Assembly: GCF_008831285.2 (NCBI RefSeq)
Contig: NC_045141.1
Coordinates: 13,874,106-13,938,105 of the forward strand
DNA: 64,000 nt
Reading direction: 5' to 3'
DNA from: Nymphaea colorata
Taxonomy: Eukaryota > Streptophyta > Magnoliopsida > Nymphaeales > Nymphaeaceae
Positions 1 through 12,500 of the stretch are shown here, in pieces. Both the position numbers and the translations under genes were made by a program. Under the pieces are notes generated by a model. That model saw only the letters and a list, made by a program, of their open reading frames with translations. It did no database searches and was not told the origin of the DNA. Each line of letters begins with the position of its first letter. Within the stretch, counting starts at the first letter, position 1.

Positions 1-780
1 ACCGCCAGAACAGTGACTGAAACGAGCTCGCAGAGACAAGCACCAGAGAACATCGACGCTGTTGAAAATATTGTGGTCGTTGTTGTTCACGTAAATTCAC
101 GAATTTGTCATAATATTTGAACTTTACTAGCAAAATCCAAAAAAAAAAAAGGAAAGCTTCCCTTCATTGGAAATGACTTGCTATCCAAATTCACCTCTAA
201 TAAAACCTAAAAAAGATTTTTTTATGTCATGTTTTCTGTTTTTCAGATCTTTCATAACAGTCCTTACTTCTAGGAATATTTCTAAGATCCTCATTTCCTT
301 TCAACTTTTGCGACGTTCTCGGACCGACTTCAATGCAGTACTGATAATCACTAATATCTGCGAGGATTTTAAAAAAAAAAAAAAAGAAAAACAACTGGTA
401 GTCTTGAAAAGTTGAGGGAGCCAATATAATTCATAGAATATTAATAAAAGTACCATAGACAGATACTTATCATACATATCCTTAATATCAATTCATGCCC
501 TCAACTGTGTCCCGGCCTTTTAATGAACGAAACCCTAACCACTTAAGTCCGTAAAATCACACGGCCCCCTTCCCTAGCTAGCTTCAAATTAATTAAGAAG
601 TACTTGCTTTAGCTTCATAAAAAAATGAGTAAGCCATGACCCAAACTTCCAGCCGATATTATTTATTTAAATCCATCCAAATCAGCTGATTCTCAATTCA
701 ATATTTCTGCATTCAAGAGCCCCATGTCTCCTTTTAAATAAGTTTTAATATTTTATAACTTTTCTCACATACACACACAG

Positions 781-812
<32 letters not shown>

Positions 813-1620
813 GGAAAAACCCTAACCATTTGGGTGGAGGTTTGAAGGAGGAAGAACCATGGTAAAAAAGTATTAAGCATTAGTACTGATGTCTGGTGTC
901 TGGGGCAACCATCAAACCCTAGAAAAACAATGGCGCTTTCATTTGAACATTGAAAAGGGAGAGGAGAGGAGAGGAGAGGAAGAAGAAGAGGGTTGGATGG
1001 AGGAAGAAGAGGCGTGGCAACATCCAAGCAGGGGGAGACCCCAAATGTCTTCTTGTCTACCAAAGCCATAGCAGCCCTCGTGACCCGGTCCAGCTGACGT
1101 GGCCCCAACGTGGGCCCGTCATGCGCCTACGTGGCAGTATGGCTCCCCTCTAGCCCTCTCAAGTTTTTGAATGACCTTGTCATCTCATGCAAAGAAAATG
1201 ACCAATGTACCCTTGCCATGGAAGCCTTGGCACCTCACCTTGTCGGCTTCCTCATTTACATCAACTTCAAGTGGAAATTTCCAAGTAGTTTGAAACTTAG
1301 ATGACGTGCAGAAAAGGGCACAGATATGTGAAGAGTTTTTGAAAGTTTCATAGATATTAAAATCTTTACAAGTGGATTTTAAAGTTTTGGAAATGTGAAC
1401 TTGTTCATGTTCTATAGAAATCAAATTTCATAGATAAGTACGTTTATGTAGTATGATTATTCAAGGGTTTGGTTTCGGAGGGATCCACGCATCTTCCATT
1501 CTCACTATGCTTATGGACCGAAGGCGGTGGATAAACCCGAAAGCACAGGGAGACAAGGGTACATCTCTCCAGTCAAAATTATGCTGGGAATAGATCTGGC
1601 TGTCTGCCAACATGTAATTT
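1..1620. other. Intergenic spacer upstream of the RGF-like gene
   Basis: No protein or RNA gene is recognised here. The stretch is AT-rich, with poly-A runs near 140 and 370. A purine-rich block lies at about 955-1030. A GC-richer patch at 1080-1140 contains several ACGT cores (GACGTGGC, AACGTGGG, TACGTGGC) of the kind bound by plant bZIP factors. Short open frames exist on both strands, but they are low complexity and overlap each other. The patch at 880-1150 could be distal promoter of the gene starting at 1849; that is inference only. Confidence 0.5.
781..806. repeat. (AT)n microsatellite
   Basis: A pure AT dinucleotide tract of about 13 units, preceded by a short CA tract at 770-779. Confidence 0.9.
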
Positions 1621-1665
1621 TCTCTCTCTTTTCTCTCTCTCTCTATCTCTCTTGCTCAGATGGTC

Positions 1666-1672
1666 TATATAT
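1666..1672 (+). promoter_or_regulatory. Probable TATA box of the RGF-like gene
   Basis: TATATAT lies about 177 bp upstream of the ATG at 1849 and just downstream of a CT-rich stretch (1621-1651) that resembles a plant pyrimidine patch. A start site near 1700 would give a 5' UTR of about 150 nt. The position is plausible but untested. Confidence 0.45.
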
Positions 1673-1848
1673 TGGACGAATCAAGGTCACTCTTTCTGTC
1701 CCTCTGAAAGATCCCAACCTTTTCTTGTGAAGCCAGACAAAGAGAAGTATCAGGGTCATTCCATTTCCATCCAGCTGAAATTCCCCAAGAAGATAAGAGA
1801 AAAACAGAGAAAGGAGGAAGAAAGGCCGTTTCTGAGAGATTCCTCCAG

Positions 1849-2815
1849 ATGAAGCCTCCCAAATCAATCACCTTTCTGTTGCTGCTGCTTCTCCTCTTCA
1901 TAACAGCACAAGGTACACGTTGCCGCACACCAACCATACCCAGCAAAAGGCAAAGACAATAACAAAAGAGAGAGAGAGAGAGACAGAGAGCTTCCCGTTG
2001 AACTATACCAAAAGCCCTTCTGACTGTCGTTCATCTTTTTGCTTCCTCTGCTGCAGGAATACGTCTGAGTCGTGAGTTGATAGCTGAAATTCCCGCTGTG
2101 AGAGTCCAGGTAGGGACAATCTCTTCCCTTGCTTTGTGTTTCAGCCTTCAAATGACTTCTTCTGTATGCTTGCCTCACCAAAAGTTTGTGATGAAACAGA
2201 TGATCAGAAAGGAAAGGAGCTCAATGGAGAACAGAGTGCAGGGCAGCAGCCATGCGAGACATGCTCTCCAATGCAGAGGTTCATCATGTTCAGGTTTCAA
2301 CTCTTGGCCTGCCAACAAACTCCACGAAAGACAGCTACTGCCAAGCTTTTTTACTGACTACTCTGGCCCTAGGAGAAATGACCCCAAGCATCACTAGAAG
2401 TGTTGGGGATATTTGAAGACAACCCCAACAATTCTTTTGCCAGAGAGAAAGTCGCAGAACAAAGCATGGAATTGAAATTTTGTAAGCCAAGCAGCAAGCT
2501 GCAGGTGGAACTGAAAGATGTTTCTTTTCTTCTTGTTGCAGGAAGTAGAAGATTGCTTGCCAACACGCTCACTTCCACCCAGGTCAGAAAACTAACAGCC
2601 ATGAACTTCTCTGTATCTATTTCCAGCCACTGCTTTCTCTGTTTCTGAAACTTCCTTTATGTTTTTGACTGCTACAGCTTGTGAGCGTGGAGAGTAAGGC
2701 AGAGAAGAAAGGAAGGCAAGAAGTCACACCTTCGGATCATGACGCTCCAGATATCATGGACATCGCAGGAATGGATTATTCCTCTGCCAGGAAGAGCACT
2801 CCAAACCACAACTGA
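1849..2815 (+). CDS. RGF/GOLVEN/CLEL-type secreted signalling peptide precursor
   Basis: Precursor of a small secreted peptide hormone. Exon 1 (1849-1912) encodes MKPPKSITF followed by a Leu-rich run, a clear signal peptide ending near TAQ. Exon 2542-2582 supplies SRRLLANTL, and exon 2678-2815 encodes an acidic/basic variable region ending in DYSSARKSTPNHN and then the stop. This 13-residue tail has the RGF/GLV family layout: Asp-Tyr (Tyr sulfation site), basic middle, Pro at position 10, His-Asn end. Known members act extracellularly through LRR receptor kinases in root meristem maintenance, gravitropism and lateral root development. Joining the three exons keeps frame (phase 1, then 0) and gives about 80 residues. 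A 15-nt microexon at 2057-2071, between CTGCAG and a GTGAGT donor, would also keep frame and give about 85. RRLL may be a subtilase site. I am confident of the family, less so of the exon set. Confidence 0.8.
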
Positions 2816-2971
2816 CTTCAAATTGTAGTGGAGAAAAAACATAGTTTAGAAAGATCAAAACGTACACACTTCACACCATTCATGAAAACATGCCGCCTGT
2901 TCTGCGGAGGCACAAGTTTTTTGTACATAACAAGTTCATATATATTACTTTTATTGAATGCAACGTGAAGT

Positions 2972-2992
2972 ACTCTCTCTCTCTCTCTCTCT

Positions 2993-3052
<60 letters not shown>
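2972..3052. repeat. Compound (CT)n-(TA)n microsatellite
   Basis: About 11 CT units (2972-2993) run straight into about 29 TA units (2994-3052). The tract lies about 155 bp past the RGF-like stop codon, probably in or just beyond its 3' UTR. Confidence 0.9.
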
Positions 3053-3055
<3 letters not shown>

Positions 3056-4274
3056 ACAAAATGTTTCGATGATGCAGCTTAGATATTTTAAGTTGTTTTT
3101 GAAAAGGTGATACCGAATAGGAGCTCTTAAGTAGAGTTTTTGTTTTGAATTTCAAGAGTGTCAATTTCTTGTATTATGAAAAAGAGAATCAATATTGAAG
3201 TTGAAGCATAACAATATTGAAACAGAAGATGAAGCATAACAATATTGAAACACAGAAAGCATGCCTAGTACCTTAGGGTGAATATAAGAAACGTTGGGGG
3301 TTTCACCTTTTTGTTGGGTGGTATGATATCATAACTCATTCAAAAGATGTACGGACGCATATGATCTCCATGTTCAATGCTATAATAGGCATGTAATAAT
3401 GTTGTTTTGGCCTATGTACAGCCTTTTAAGAATTGGTGACAGAGCTTTCTATTCATACACTAGAAAGAAATTAATATCTTTCTGATTGTCCTTTTTATGC
3501 TTTTGGAGGCTAATATTACCGTAGCTCAATCTTGACAGTTAATCTATCTCTTTTCTTATTGAATGGATGAATACCGAGCCTTCTTATCAAATATACATGA
3601 TGACAAAACGCAGTAAGAGTGACTATAAGAAGAGAAATAAATCCGTAGTGCCCAACTTGTCATAACTTCGAATTCTTAGTATATAATCTCCATAACTCTC
3701 TCTGTCTCTCTCTCTCTCGCTACTGCTACATAATTTCAAGTCCATTTTATTCTATAAATTTAAACAAGTAAAAGGAAAGGCTGGTAAACGAGTTAAACAT
3801 GTTCAATATGATATTAATAGAGAGAGTGAGGCAGCAGGAGGGTGGCGCTCGAGTATGGTGGATGCCGGCGGTGCAGCTAGGCGGCAGAGTAGTTGAATTG
3901 GAGGGACGGTGCGCCTTTACTGATGTGGGCTCACATGTTCCCTGAAGAGGCTACACGAGTGTTGCAGGGGATCACGCAGATGTGGTGTGGCGTGAAAGGT
4001 GGGGATCATGTGTTCTGTCTTTTCTTCTCCTCTTTATTTGATCAGGAAGAGATGGGCAATGGCCGACGGTCCGGCCGGGAGGTTGGAGCACATGGTAACT
4101 ATGACTGCATCCACCCCTCGACTGGCCCCAGGGATACATACCAAACTGCTCAAATCAACCGGCCATGGCGGGCCAGACGTTCAAGTAGGCCGCCTACCGG
4201 TACTGCCATTTAATGCTCCAAAACACAATCTTCGACGCAATCCTGACAGCAGTTAAACCTTTCAGTTTTTTCTG

Positions 4275-4346
<72 letters not shown>

Positions 4347-5440
4347 GTGCACGAATATTTATTGTATGAGACAAATTTGGTACTCCGGGGAGCAGTGAAA
4401 TAGTAATGGCCCAAGCTGAGCATTGTGATCATGGAGAGGTTATTTAATGCTCGTAACATGCGAGGAGAAGGGAAGATCGCATTCATTTTGCCGTGAGCCC
4501 CTCCCGTCGACACATGCGAAGATGTGCTTCATGCCATTCAGTATAAACCGCCGAAACGTTGAAGCAGAACATGAGCACATCCTGGAAATAGGACCTTCTG
4601 TCTGTGGTAGTAAATGACCTCGAAAGAGATGATCAACAGAACCGGTGAAATGTAGTTGCTCAAGAATTATGAAACTGCGCCCATTTAAAGAAAATTTAAT
4701 CTAGCACATATCATCTCCACTGTTGAAAACTAGAGGTCCCATTGATAAATTCGACATAGAAACTCGAGAATTATGATCTTATACCAATGATGAAACAATA
4801 TAGGGAATACTGAGTTCTACCATCCATTTTAAGACTAGAAATTTGCCGGAAGTAAGGCTTCCCACTTTAGAATATGACTACATACAGCAAAGAATATAAA
4901 GCCCATAACCAATGTTCACATGACAGCCGGCAACCTGAAATTGCCACTGCCAAGATGAAGAAAAACAAACTAAATCACTCACTGCTTACAAATCGCTCAC
5001 CCAAAGTGCTAGGATTTAACCAAAATCATATCTGCCATCCATTCCATACACTGCCATGACCATCACACTCATCCCTGCTTTGATCGAAATGTGGTTCACT
5101 GTAATAATCATAATCAACCTGATCTTATACTTCTCAATCAAGGGCCAACGAGACTCTTTCCCTCTCCCCTCCCTCAATGTAACTCCTCATTCTTGCTTTC
5201 CAACTTTTGTTATAAGAGGTGATAGTCAACCTCTGCTGGGCCTGCTTCTGCACTGACAGCCATTTTTCAACTAACCTTAGCTCTGCCCGGTCCCTATCCC
5301 TCCTTCCTACTTCCACCTCTACTAGTAGATCCTTCTTATCCTCCTCTCTCCGGACAGTTATCACCCTTCTATTATCAGAGCGGCCTGCCTTTCTTCACAC
5401 ACAATTCCTGTATTCATCCTTACTTCACACAATATGTTGC
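3053..5440. other. Intergenic spacer
   Basis: No gene is recognised. Contents: a CT-rich patch near 3697-3718, a GC-richer block at about 3830-4210 with short overlapping frames that match no family I know, and a TA/GA microsatellite at 4276-4347. The rest is AT-rich and featureless. The block at 3830-4210 could be an old transposon or promoter fragment; nothing in it decides which. Confidence 0.4.
4276..4347. repeat. Compound (TA)n-(GA)n microsatellite
   Basis: About 25 TA units followed by about 10 GA units. Confidence 0.9.
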
Positions 5441-5441
5441 T

Positions 5442-5645
5442 TGGTCTAGTACAGAGGCAAAATATAAAGCTATGGCTAGAGATAATGCTGAATTGATTTC
5501 GCTTTGTCACCTTCTTAAAGACCCACGTCCCACAAGAAGGCATCTCTATGTGACAATTTAGGCACTACCCATCTCGCAGCCAATCCTGTCTCCACAAAGT
5601 GCATAAAGATTGATTGTCACTTTGTCAGGGAGAAGGTTGCAGGAC
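5442..5645 (+). pseudogene. Ty1/copia RNase H fragment (degenerate)
   Basis: The first part reads WSSTEAKYKAMARDNAELI, matching the copia RNase H motif whose intact form in this window (minus, near 30640) reads [19 protein letters not shown]. After a break near 5550 the homologous reading continues in another frame with AANPVSTKCIKIDCHFVRE, equivalent to the intact element's [19 protein letters not shown]. At least one frameshift and a premature stop make it a dead remnant on the plus strand. No LTRs or other pol domains are recognisable around it. Confidence 0.75.
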
Positions 5646-7453
5646 AAGAAATACGTATGGAATTTGTTTTCTCTTAAGCACAGCAATAGTCAATGAAAGA
5701 TATAACACCTCTCTCCTTGATAATAAAAAAACAAAAAAGAAAGCTCGTGAGGTTTGAGAGAGGTGCCTTTCACCATGGATGTAGGTTTTTTGAAACAGAA
5801 CCACGACATATAATTGTTTCTCTTTCTCTCTACCTTCATTTAACTTTTTCACTTCCTTACATTTACATGCCTGAAATGCAACTATACCTGACAAGTCTTC
5901 AATACCACTCTTTTCAGGGCACTAATAGTTTTCTCTTTTCACCCTTCTCTCTCTCTCTCTCTCTTCCCTTTTCCCTTCATTCCATAACTCTCTTCTCCGC
6001 CTTAATTAATTACAATAATGGATTATAAAAAAGGAGAAGAGCAGGAGAATGAGACTAGTTTGACTCATTTTATTATATATAGATTAAGAGAGATAGAGAT
6101 TTGAACAGCTAGATTCATTCTTATCTATTTTATGAGGATTATTATGCATTCTTCAATGTCAAACATTAAGGATATCCTTGCTGTTGAGTTTTGACCTTTT
6201 TAAAATCACACGTTGAAAGCATCTTACAATATAACTTTTATTCTGATCTATTATCCAATGATTTAATGCAGCAATCAAAGAATTAGCAAGAAACCATATC
6301 ATGTGGGTAGCTCGGACTAGGGAAGCTGTTATGATGAGCATCTAGGAACAAGAAAGAAGCACGCAATGAGAAGACTATTATGTGAAAGCAGAAGACTGCC
6401 TTGATCTTTTCTTACTCTTTTTTTTTTCTCTTTCGGAAGATGCTCGACTTCTTAACTCGATCGCTTGTTAAGGAATTAAATGGCTTCCTCTATTTCAATA
6501 GTCCATACACTACACATAACATACAAGATTCATCTCAATCTATTCTCACTATGAATATTCCGAGAAATTCACACTATTTATATTCATAGAAATAACTAAC
6601 ACTGTTTCTGGGCAATTCTAGCTAGCACATCATATTAAAAGTTAGACCTAATAATGCAAGATACCAGCAGCTCTAATTCCAGTATATATTGGGAGGAAAT
6701 TAAAATTAACACTGAGTTGCTCTCTCTCATGGCGGTCGATCTTTTGTGGGTAGGTGGGCATCCTGAAGGTTTCATTTCAGCATCGGCAACCCCCTGTCAG
6801 CCTCAATTCATTATCGAAAACCGACACTGCGACGGGCCAGCAGCATCTGCTCGCTTGCCTTCTCAGGACAAGCCAAGTTGCAATCTTGGTCTTGACTTTG
6901 TGCTGCAGATTGTCGACCAGTACTTGACATGAGTGACATCACTCTCTGACTTCCATCTAATTCGGTGCTCCCTTCACCTTTCCGGCGTGCCCTCATTTAT
7001 TTCCACTCTCATTTCACACCAATCTTTCCATGCATCTTCATCTTAATTTTCAGTATGATTGACCTTTAAAGGGCTGTTTGGTAATGAAAACAGTAGCAAA
7101 CATTATGTTGTATTGTTTCATGAATCGGTCTAAATCTTTGAGCGTATTCATAGAACAGATCTTGTTTTCGGACTTCCCGTTCTTTGGTCTTTATCTTTTG
7201 ATTCCTACTGTTGGATCAGTGATAAAAAATTAAGGTATGATTACATTGTGTCGTTGACAGAAGAGTGTATTTAGCAGACCAGGTCTGAATATGTGCTGGG
7301 TGTGGCAGATGGAGTCGAGTGGTTCCTGTTGATCACACGTCATGTGCCTATCGTTGGCGAGGCAGATAATTCGAAACATAGAATTGATTGTAGTCCGCTA
7401 TCTTGGCCGCCCGCCATGGTTAAGAATATGTGTGTATAAACAAATTGATATTT
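5646..7453. other. Intergenic spacer
   Basis: AT-rich DNA with CT-rich patches (5820-5990) and no supported gene. Short frames, such as the one at 6654-6932, have no recognisable domains. The words GGGCTGTTTGGTAATGAAAA near 7073 resemble the ends of common plant MITEs, but no partner end was found. Confidence 0.4.
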
Positions 7454-7454
7454 G

Positions 7455-7835
7455 TTTTGGTAAGTAGCAAACCACTTAGGCAAGAAATAAAAACCAGACC
7501 TCTTAAGTTTGTGTTTAAAAAATATTGTGAACAAAATGTGAACATCCTAACATATTCATAGGCACTATACAATTTAAATTATGTTTTAATTCGAGTTATT
7601 GTTGAACAAAATTTTAGTTTTTCTGCTATCAAATTTTTTATGTTATAAGAACTGCTTATTTTTTTATTATTAAAAACATTACTAAAATTAAAAACTGACT
7701 AATTTAATACATGTTCCTCATCAAATCATTCTTACGATCATATCCATCAGTTAGATTGCATGAAAAACATTTTAATAATTATTTTTGGAGGGTCTAGTTT
7801 TTGTCTCTTACCTAAGTGGTCTGTTTGTGTACCAA
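7455..7835 (-). mobile_element. MITE-like inverted-repeat element, family 1 copy A
   Basis: The left end contains ACCACTTAGGCAAGAAATAA (7471-7490), continuing to CCAGACC. The right end, read on the minus strand from 7820, contains ACCACTTAGGTAAGAGACAA, continuing to CTAGACC. The arms extend outward to TTGGTA on both sides. About 300 bp of AT-rich non-coding DNA lies between. The interior, read on the minus strand, aligns by eye with the interiors of the copies at 62871-63243 and 63285-63629. No transposase is present, so it would be non-autonomous. The superfamily is undetermined because no clear target duplication is visible. Confidence 0.6.
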
Positions 7836-7854
7836 TTTCTCTCTTTCTCTCTTT

Positions 7855-7858
<4 letters not shown>

Positions 7859-7907
<49 letters not shown>
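7859..7907. repeat. (TA)n microsatellite
   Basis: About 24 TA units just outside the right end of MITE copy A. Confidence 0.9.
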
Positions 7908-7909
<2 letters not shown>

Positions 7910-8168
7910 ATTCATAAGCAGAAAATCTATGAATGTCAAAAAGTTCTTTGGCATAAGAAATAATAGGCCCTATTATGTATTTGTTTCTGAGCAAGATGGG
8001 TTATTGATCAGTGACATGCTGGTCACATAACCGGGCTACTTTTTCCCGGTTATCGCATTCAGTAGCATATCATGTTTTATATTAACAGAGAGAGAAAAGA
8101 AGTCACGAACACGAAACATGGACCAGATCTGTCGCATTGAATGTTCTTGGAACCCTTTTCCTTTGAAA

Positions 8169-8322
8169 CAGGGGCGAAGCCCTGGTAGGGCAGTAGTATT
8201 TAAATCTTAGAACTTTAAGGGGCAGCAATATGGAAATAACAAAAATACCGTCAAAATAAACATATTTTGTATGTCTGTGTGGGCAACTGCCCACACGTAG
8301 CCTACACATGCCTCCACCACTG
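8169..8322. mobile_element. hAT-like MITE, GTGGCGGAGCC family copy 1
   Basis: A 154-bp segment starts CAGGGGCGAAGCC and ends GCCTCCACCACTG, whose complement is CAGTGGTGGAGGC, giving imperfect terminal inverted repeats of about 13 bp. Flanking octamers CTTTGAAA and ATTTAGAA match at 5 of 8 positions and could be a decayed 8-bp target duplication, the length expected for hAT elements. Inside is a palindrome, GTGGGCAACTGCCCAC. There is no coding capacity. Confidence 0.5.
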
Positions 8323-9538
8323 ATTTAGAAATAGGACCAAAATTGCTGTCATCTCCTATCAGAATTCTGAGGATAAGACACTTGATAGCCTGAAACAAAC
8401 ACTCTCAACTGTATAGAGGGAAATATATTTCAATAAAAATGGTCTGACTTCCTGTGAATGACCTTTTCTTTTAAGACATTTTGAACTGTTTAAGTTATAA
8501 CATGGGATTTCACCTGTGTTTGGTTCAGGATGTATGGGCGGATGGAAGTTCACCCGTCCAATATACTCTGAATTTCCTTTTTTCAGGGTAATCAAACTCC
8601 CTTTTAAGTTTCCGAATTATGCCGTCACACTCAATATAATGGAGGAGGCACATGTGGGCAATTACGCGCATAAAACCAGACACATAACTCATTTACATGA
8701 TGAAATAATTTTATAGTTTCATTTGCTAATTTGCATATTATATTGTCAGATATTGAATTTTTAAAAAGTATGCATTTTAATTAGACATTTTTAGTTTTGT
8801 TAGGAATTGAGCAGAATAAATGGTGCACCCTGTTAACGATCCCACCTTTTTTATAGTTCAGAAAAACAATACCTATGATTATCGAATAACCCACTTTTTA
8901 TAGTCCAGAAAAACAATACCTATGGTTATCGAAAAAGAGAATGGGCATGTACACGACCATCTGTTCAATCAATTATGTTAAGCAAACCTTGAAATCCTTA
9001 ATCTCTCGTTTGTCTGTTCTAGATAATATTTCTGTCTACGATTTGCTGTATGTTGATTTTGCAGAGGACTCTAGATCACTACCGATGAATCAATCCTATG
9101 CCCCTTCAACATTTGTATTTATATTGACAAACAAATACATGAGCCGGCTCGAGATCATCGCTCATCTGCAGAAATGCATGCTCAGGCGCAGTTCTTCTCC
9201 CAAGACAAGATACCGACTGATCTAGGCCCACTACAAAAATCTGCTCAGCGTTGCTGTTGCAATTACAACCATAAACCAAACGGGTGCCTTGGAACTCATA
9301 CTACCATGGGATGATGGAAAAGATCGACACGGAATTTGCGGTTCCACGCCACATGCCCCAGGGCTACAGAGGAACAACCGCCATATTCATTGCCTCCCAT
9401 GCACCTTTCTTCTCCCCATCAAAAATTTGAAAAGTATCACAGCTAGAAGTCTCCTGCATAGGTCGGTCTTTGAACTTGGCTAGTCACGCATCATAGTAGT
9501 CGTGTAAGAGGTACAGAGAAAGAGAGAGGGACAGAATC
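8323..9538. other. Spacer upstream of the methyltransferase gene
   Basis: No recognised gene apart from the tandem duplication at 8841-8935. A 94-codon open frame (8941-9225) and a 64-codon frame (9289-9483) have no domain I know. A purine-rich stretch at 9507-9536 sits directly before the methyltransferase ATG and is probably its 5' UTR. No clear TATA box was found. Confidence 0.4.
8841..8935. repeat. Tandem duplication, period 49 bp
   Basis: Two adjacent copies of a unit starting CCCAC followed by a T-run and TATAGT(T/C)CAGAAAAACAATACC. They differ at only a few positions. Confidence 0.8.
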
Positions 9539-12500
9539 ATGGCCTCTGCTCTACTCCAAATCACCTTTCACAATTCATCGTCGCTTTCGTTTGGAGGCCA
9601 GTGGTCGCGCCGACGGGGACACAATATGGCGGGACGATATGGTGGTGGCTTCACGTTACGTGCGACTGTCCTGACTGAAGCGGTAATACCCTCTTCTCCT
9701 TTCATCTTTCCTCATATCTCTTGTTCCTTCTGGTTGAAAGTAGCTTTCGATTCGTAAAAATTCTTGATCAATAATCTAAATGGCTGCGAATTCCTTTGAG
9801 ATTGTGGAGCGTTGGTGTTCTAGAATTTCCTTTTCATTCGTTAAAAATGGACAACTATCGGAAAGAATTGAGGGTCAATTTTCTGCTTTTATTAAATTGG
9901 TATCGACCTCATACAATTTGGAATATCACCGGCAGTTAATCTCATTGCTAAGTTGCTCGAACCGATTATTTGATAAGGGGCTTGTTGCGTAAAACTTTTC
10001 AGTTGTTTTAGGATTTCCATGTTAATTATTAAAAGTTGATGCTATTGTCAGATATGAATGGTTGGGTTCGAATTCTTTCAGCGTATTAAGAGTATGAGAT
10101 AGAGACTTGACCTTAAGCACTTCAAAACCATCTGCAACAGGGAGTACCGCAAAATGTGAATCCTTTAGTAGCACAAATCTCGAACTCTGTATGTCTGCTG
10201 TCCAGATACAGTTGGTAAATGGACAGAGAAATCAGAAGTTCTTATCGTCCAATTTTCCTAAAAAATTGGTTTGGCAAGGAATGGACATGTTTTGATAACC
10301 ATTCTCCTTGGCTTTTGGGAAGATATGACTGGTTGTGGTGTAGCAAAACTAGCCTCTATAGTGTAGCAACTAGCAAGACTAAGTTCCTGCTAGATGTGCA
10401 GAACAAATTCAGATGGTGGACAAATTAATACTTCATGTTATGCAGTCCATGTGAAAACCCTAGGTATCCTAGAGAGCTATCTTGCTAGCTTTGTGAGCAT
10501 TCTCATGATTGGAATACATAAACTTCATTATTGGTTCTTCTAGCCACATAGGTATTCTTAAGTGAGCAACAAGGGCTAGAGAAAAGGGAAAGAGAGGTGA
10601 CATGGGGAGGGAGATGTGCATTCTCAAAATCATTATGCTGCCACCGTTGGTTTCTTATTAACCTTTTCTGTTTGGTTTACTGAGGAAATTGTCGAAGCCT
10701 TTTCTTTTTTATTTGTATCACTCTTATAACCTTTTGTTGATGTCTGTTTTGTTGATTCATATAATGTAGGAATAGAGGATGCCTTGTTAATTTTTTGTTG
10801 TTACTAATCTTATTCACTGGTAAAATAAGTGCAACGTTGTCTGACTTTCTCCTAAACTCATAACTATCCTTGTGATCTCTCTGGAAGTTACAGAATCATA
10901 AGAGAAGGATCCTTTTTAACATATAATTGTCGATGTCAGAATCATAAATATGACCAAGCTACTGCAAAGACTTAAAGAAAAGAAAGAAGGCAAAAAGTAG
11001 CAAAACCAGGGGGATTATAGTAAGGATCATAGTAGGTAAGTTTGTCTAGAAATTTATGCTGATGTACAATATTTGGGAACAAAGTTTTATGGTTTAATGG
11101 GTTAACGAGTAGAGGCTTGTTCCTGATCTCAAGTATTCTGTTTGATAAAATGCTACACAGAAGTTCTGTCAGGAACCTTGAGGTAATGTTATTCTTCCTG
11201 CCTTTCACAATCTAGAAACCACTTCGCAAATTTTTCCTGTTAAAATTTCCTCATGTTTTGCACCTTTTTTTTTTATGATGCTGTCTGTAATTGAAAGTCC
11301 CTACTTGTTGTGCTATTTGTGCAGAGTAGTTATGAATAAATAAATAAAAAAGATTAGCATGGCCATAGATAGAGTTCAGAAAGCGTTTATTTGGTTATAC
11401 TTATTTTATAAAGGAAACAACCTATAGGCGGATGATGATAATCTTGACAAAAACTTTGATTGAGGACAGCAGGCTAATTTATAATACCTGCTAAAGTCTT
11501 GTGGGAAAGCATTGGTTTTATGGTTAGGATTTTGGAAATTTACCCCTAGAGCAGCATGCTGCTTTAATATGAGGAAGATGGATTTTGTTTAGGAAAACAA
11601 TGCTGTTGATCACGTGCATCTAAATTGTCCCTCTATGTTTTGTTATGTATACGTTGATATATATTTCCCAGTTTCTCTATAATAAAGATATCGATAGCAG
11701 GCTTTATTTTTTCATTTTCTTATGTAAAGTGCTCATTTAAATATAAAGGGAAATAATATCAAGGTCCTAATATATTACTCTTTTTGCAAGGTTCTCTGAA
11801 ATGGCTAAGTAGTTTGTTGATGTTCTTTCTTTTTCTCGGTTTTATGTCCCTTTCACAGGCACCTGTCAAATTGCACCATGATGAACTGGAAGTTGATTTA
11901 TTTGCATGCCCTATCTGTTTTGAGCAATTGACAAGAAAAGGTCCATCAGGTTTGAACTTGTAAGTTTCAAACTTTCCCTTTTTGAACATTTCAGCATACT
12001 GGTATGGTTGTTTCTTTTAGGGGCTGTGGTTAAATGTTGGTATGGTGCTTGCAGGCCTGCTATTTACAGGTCAGGTTTTAAGTGTCGTACATGCAAGCGG
12101 ACCTACTCTAGTAAGGAGACATATTTGGATCTCACTGTCACCTCTGGGACAAAAGGGTATAACGAGGTCATGCCTACCAGAACAGAGTTATTCAGGTTTC
12201 AACTCGCATAAGCTTTTGAAGTTCATCATCTATGATCATTTCAGTATCTATCTACATATAGAGATCTAGATAATCATAATTCCTCAAAACATAATCTACA
12301 TATCCTTCAAAAAAGAAAAGAAGAAATTGCTATCTGCAGATGTGCCTTTGAAAAGCTGGGATCAACCCCTTTCGTTGTGGAATAACAATGCTCCCAACTT
12401 TTTCTTTTCCATGAGATGTAACATGTAGCCTTCTCTACTTTTCTGCTTTTAGGTGAATCATTTCCTTTTCTTATTCACTGAATGTGAATAATTTGAAATT

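Noticed and set aside
2057..2109. Full 53-nt second exon in the RGF-like gene
   Set aside because: Including it shifts the frame and brings an immediate stop in the next exon; only its first 15 nt or complete skipping is compatible with the peptide.
7254..7274. miR156-like word (TTGACAGAAGAG)
   Set aside because: Only the first dozen bases match and no complementary arm for a hairpin lies nearby.
9229..9245. CACTACAAAAATCTGC, resembling a CACTA terminus
   Set aside because: No partner end, subterminal repeats or 3-bp duplication were found.
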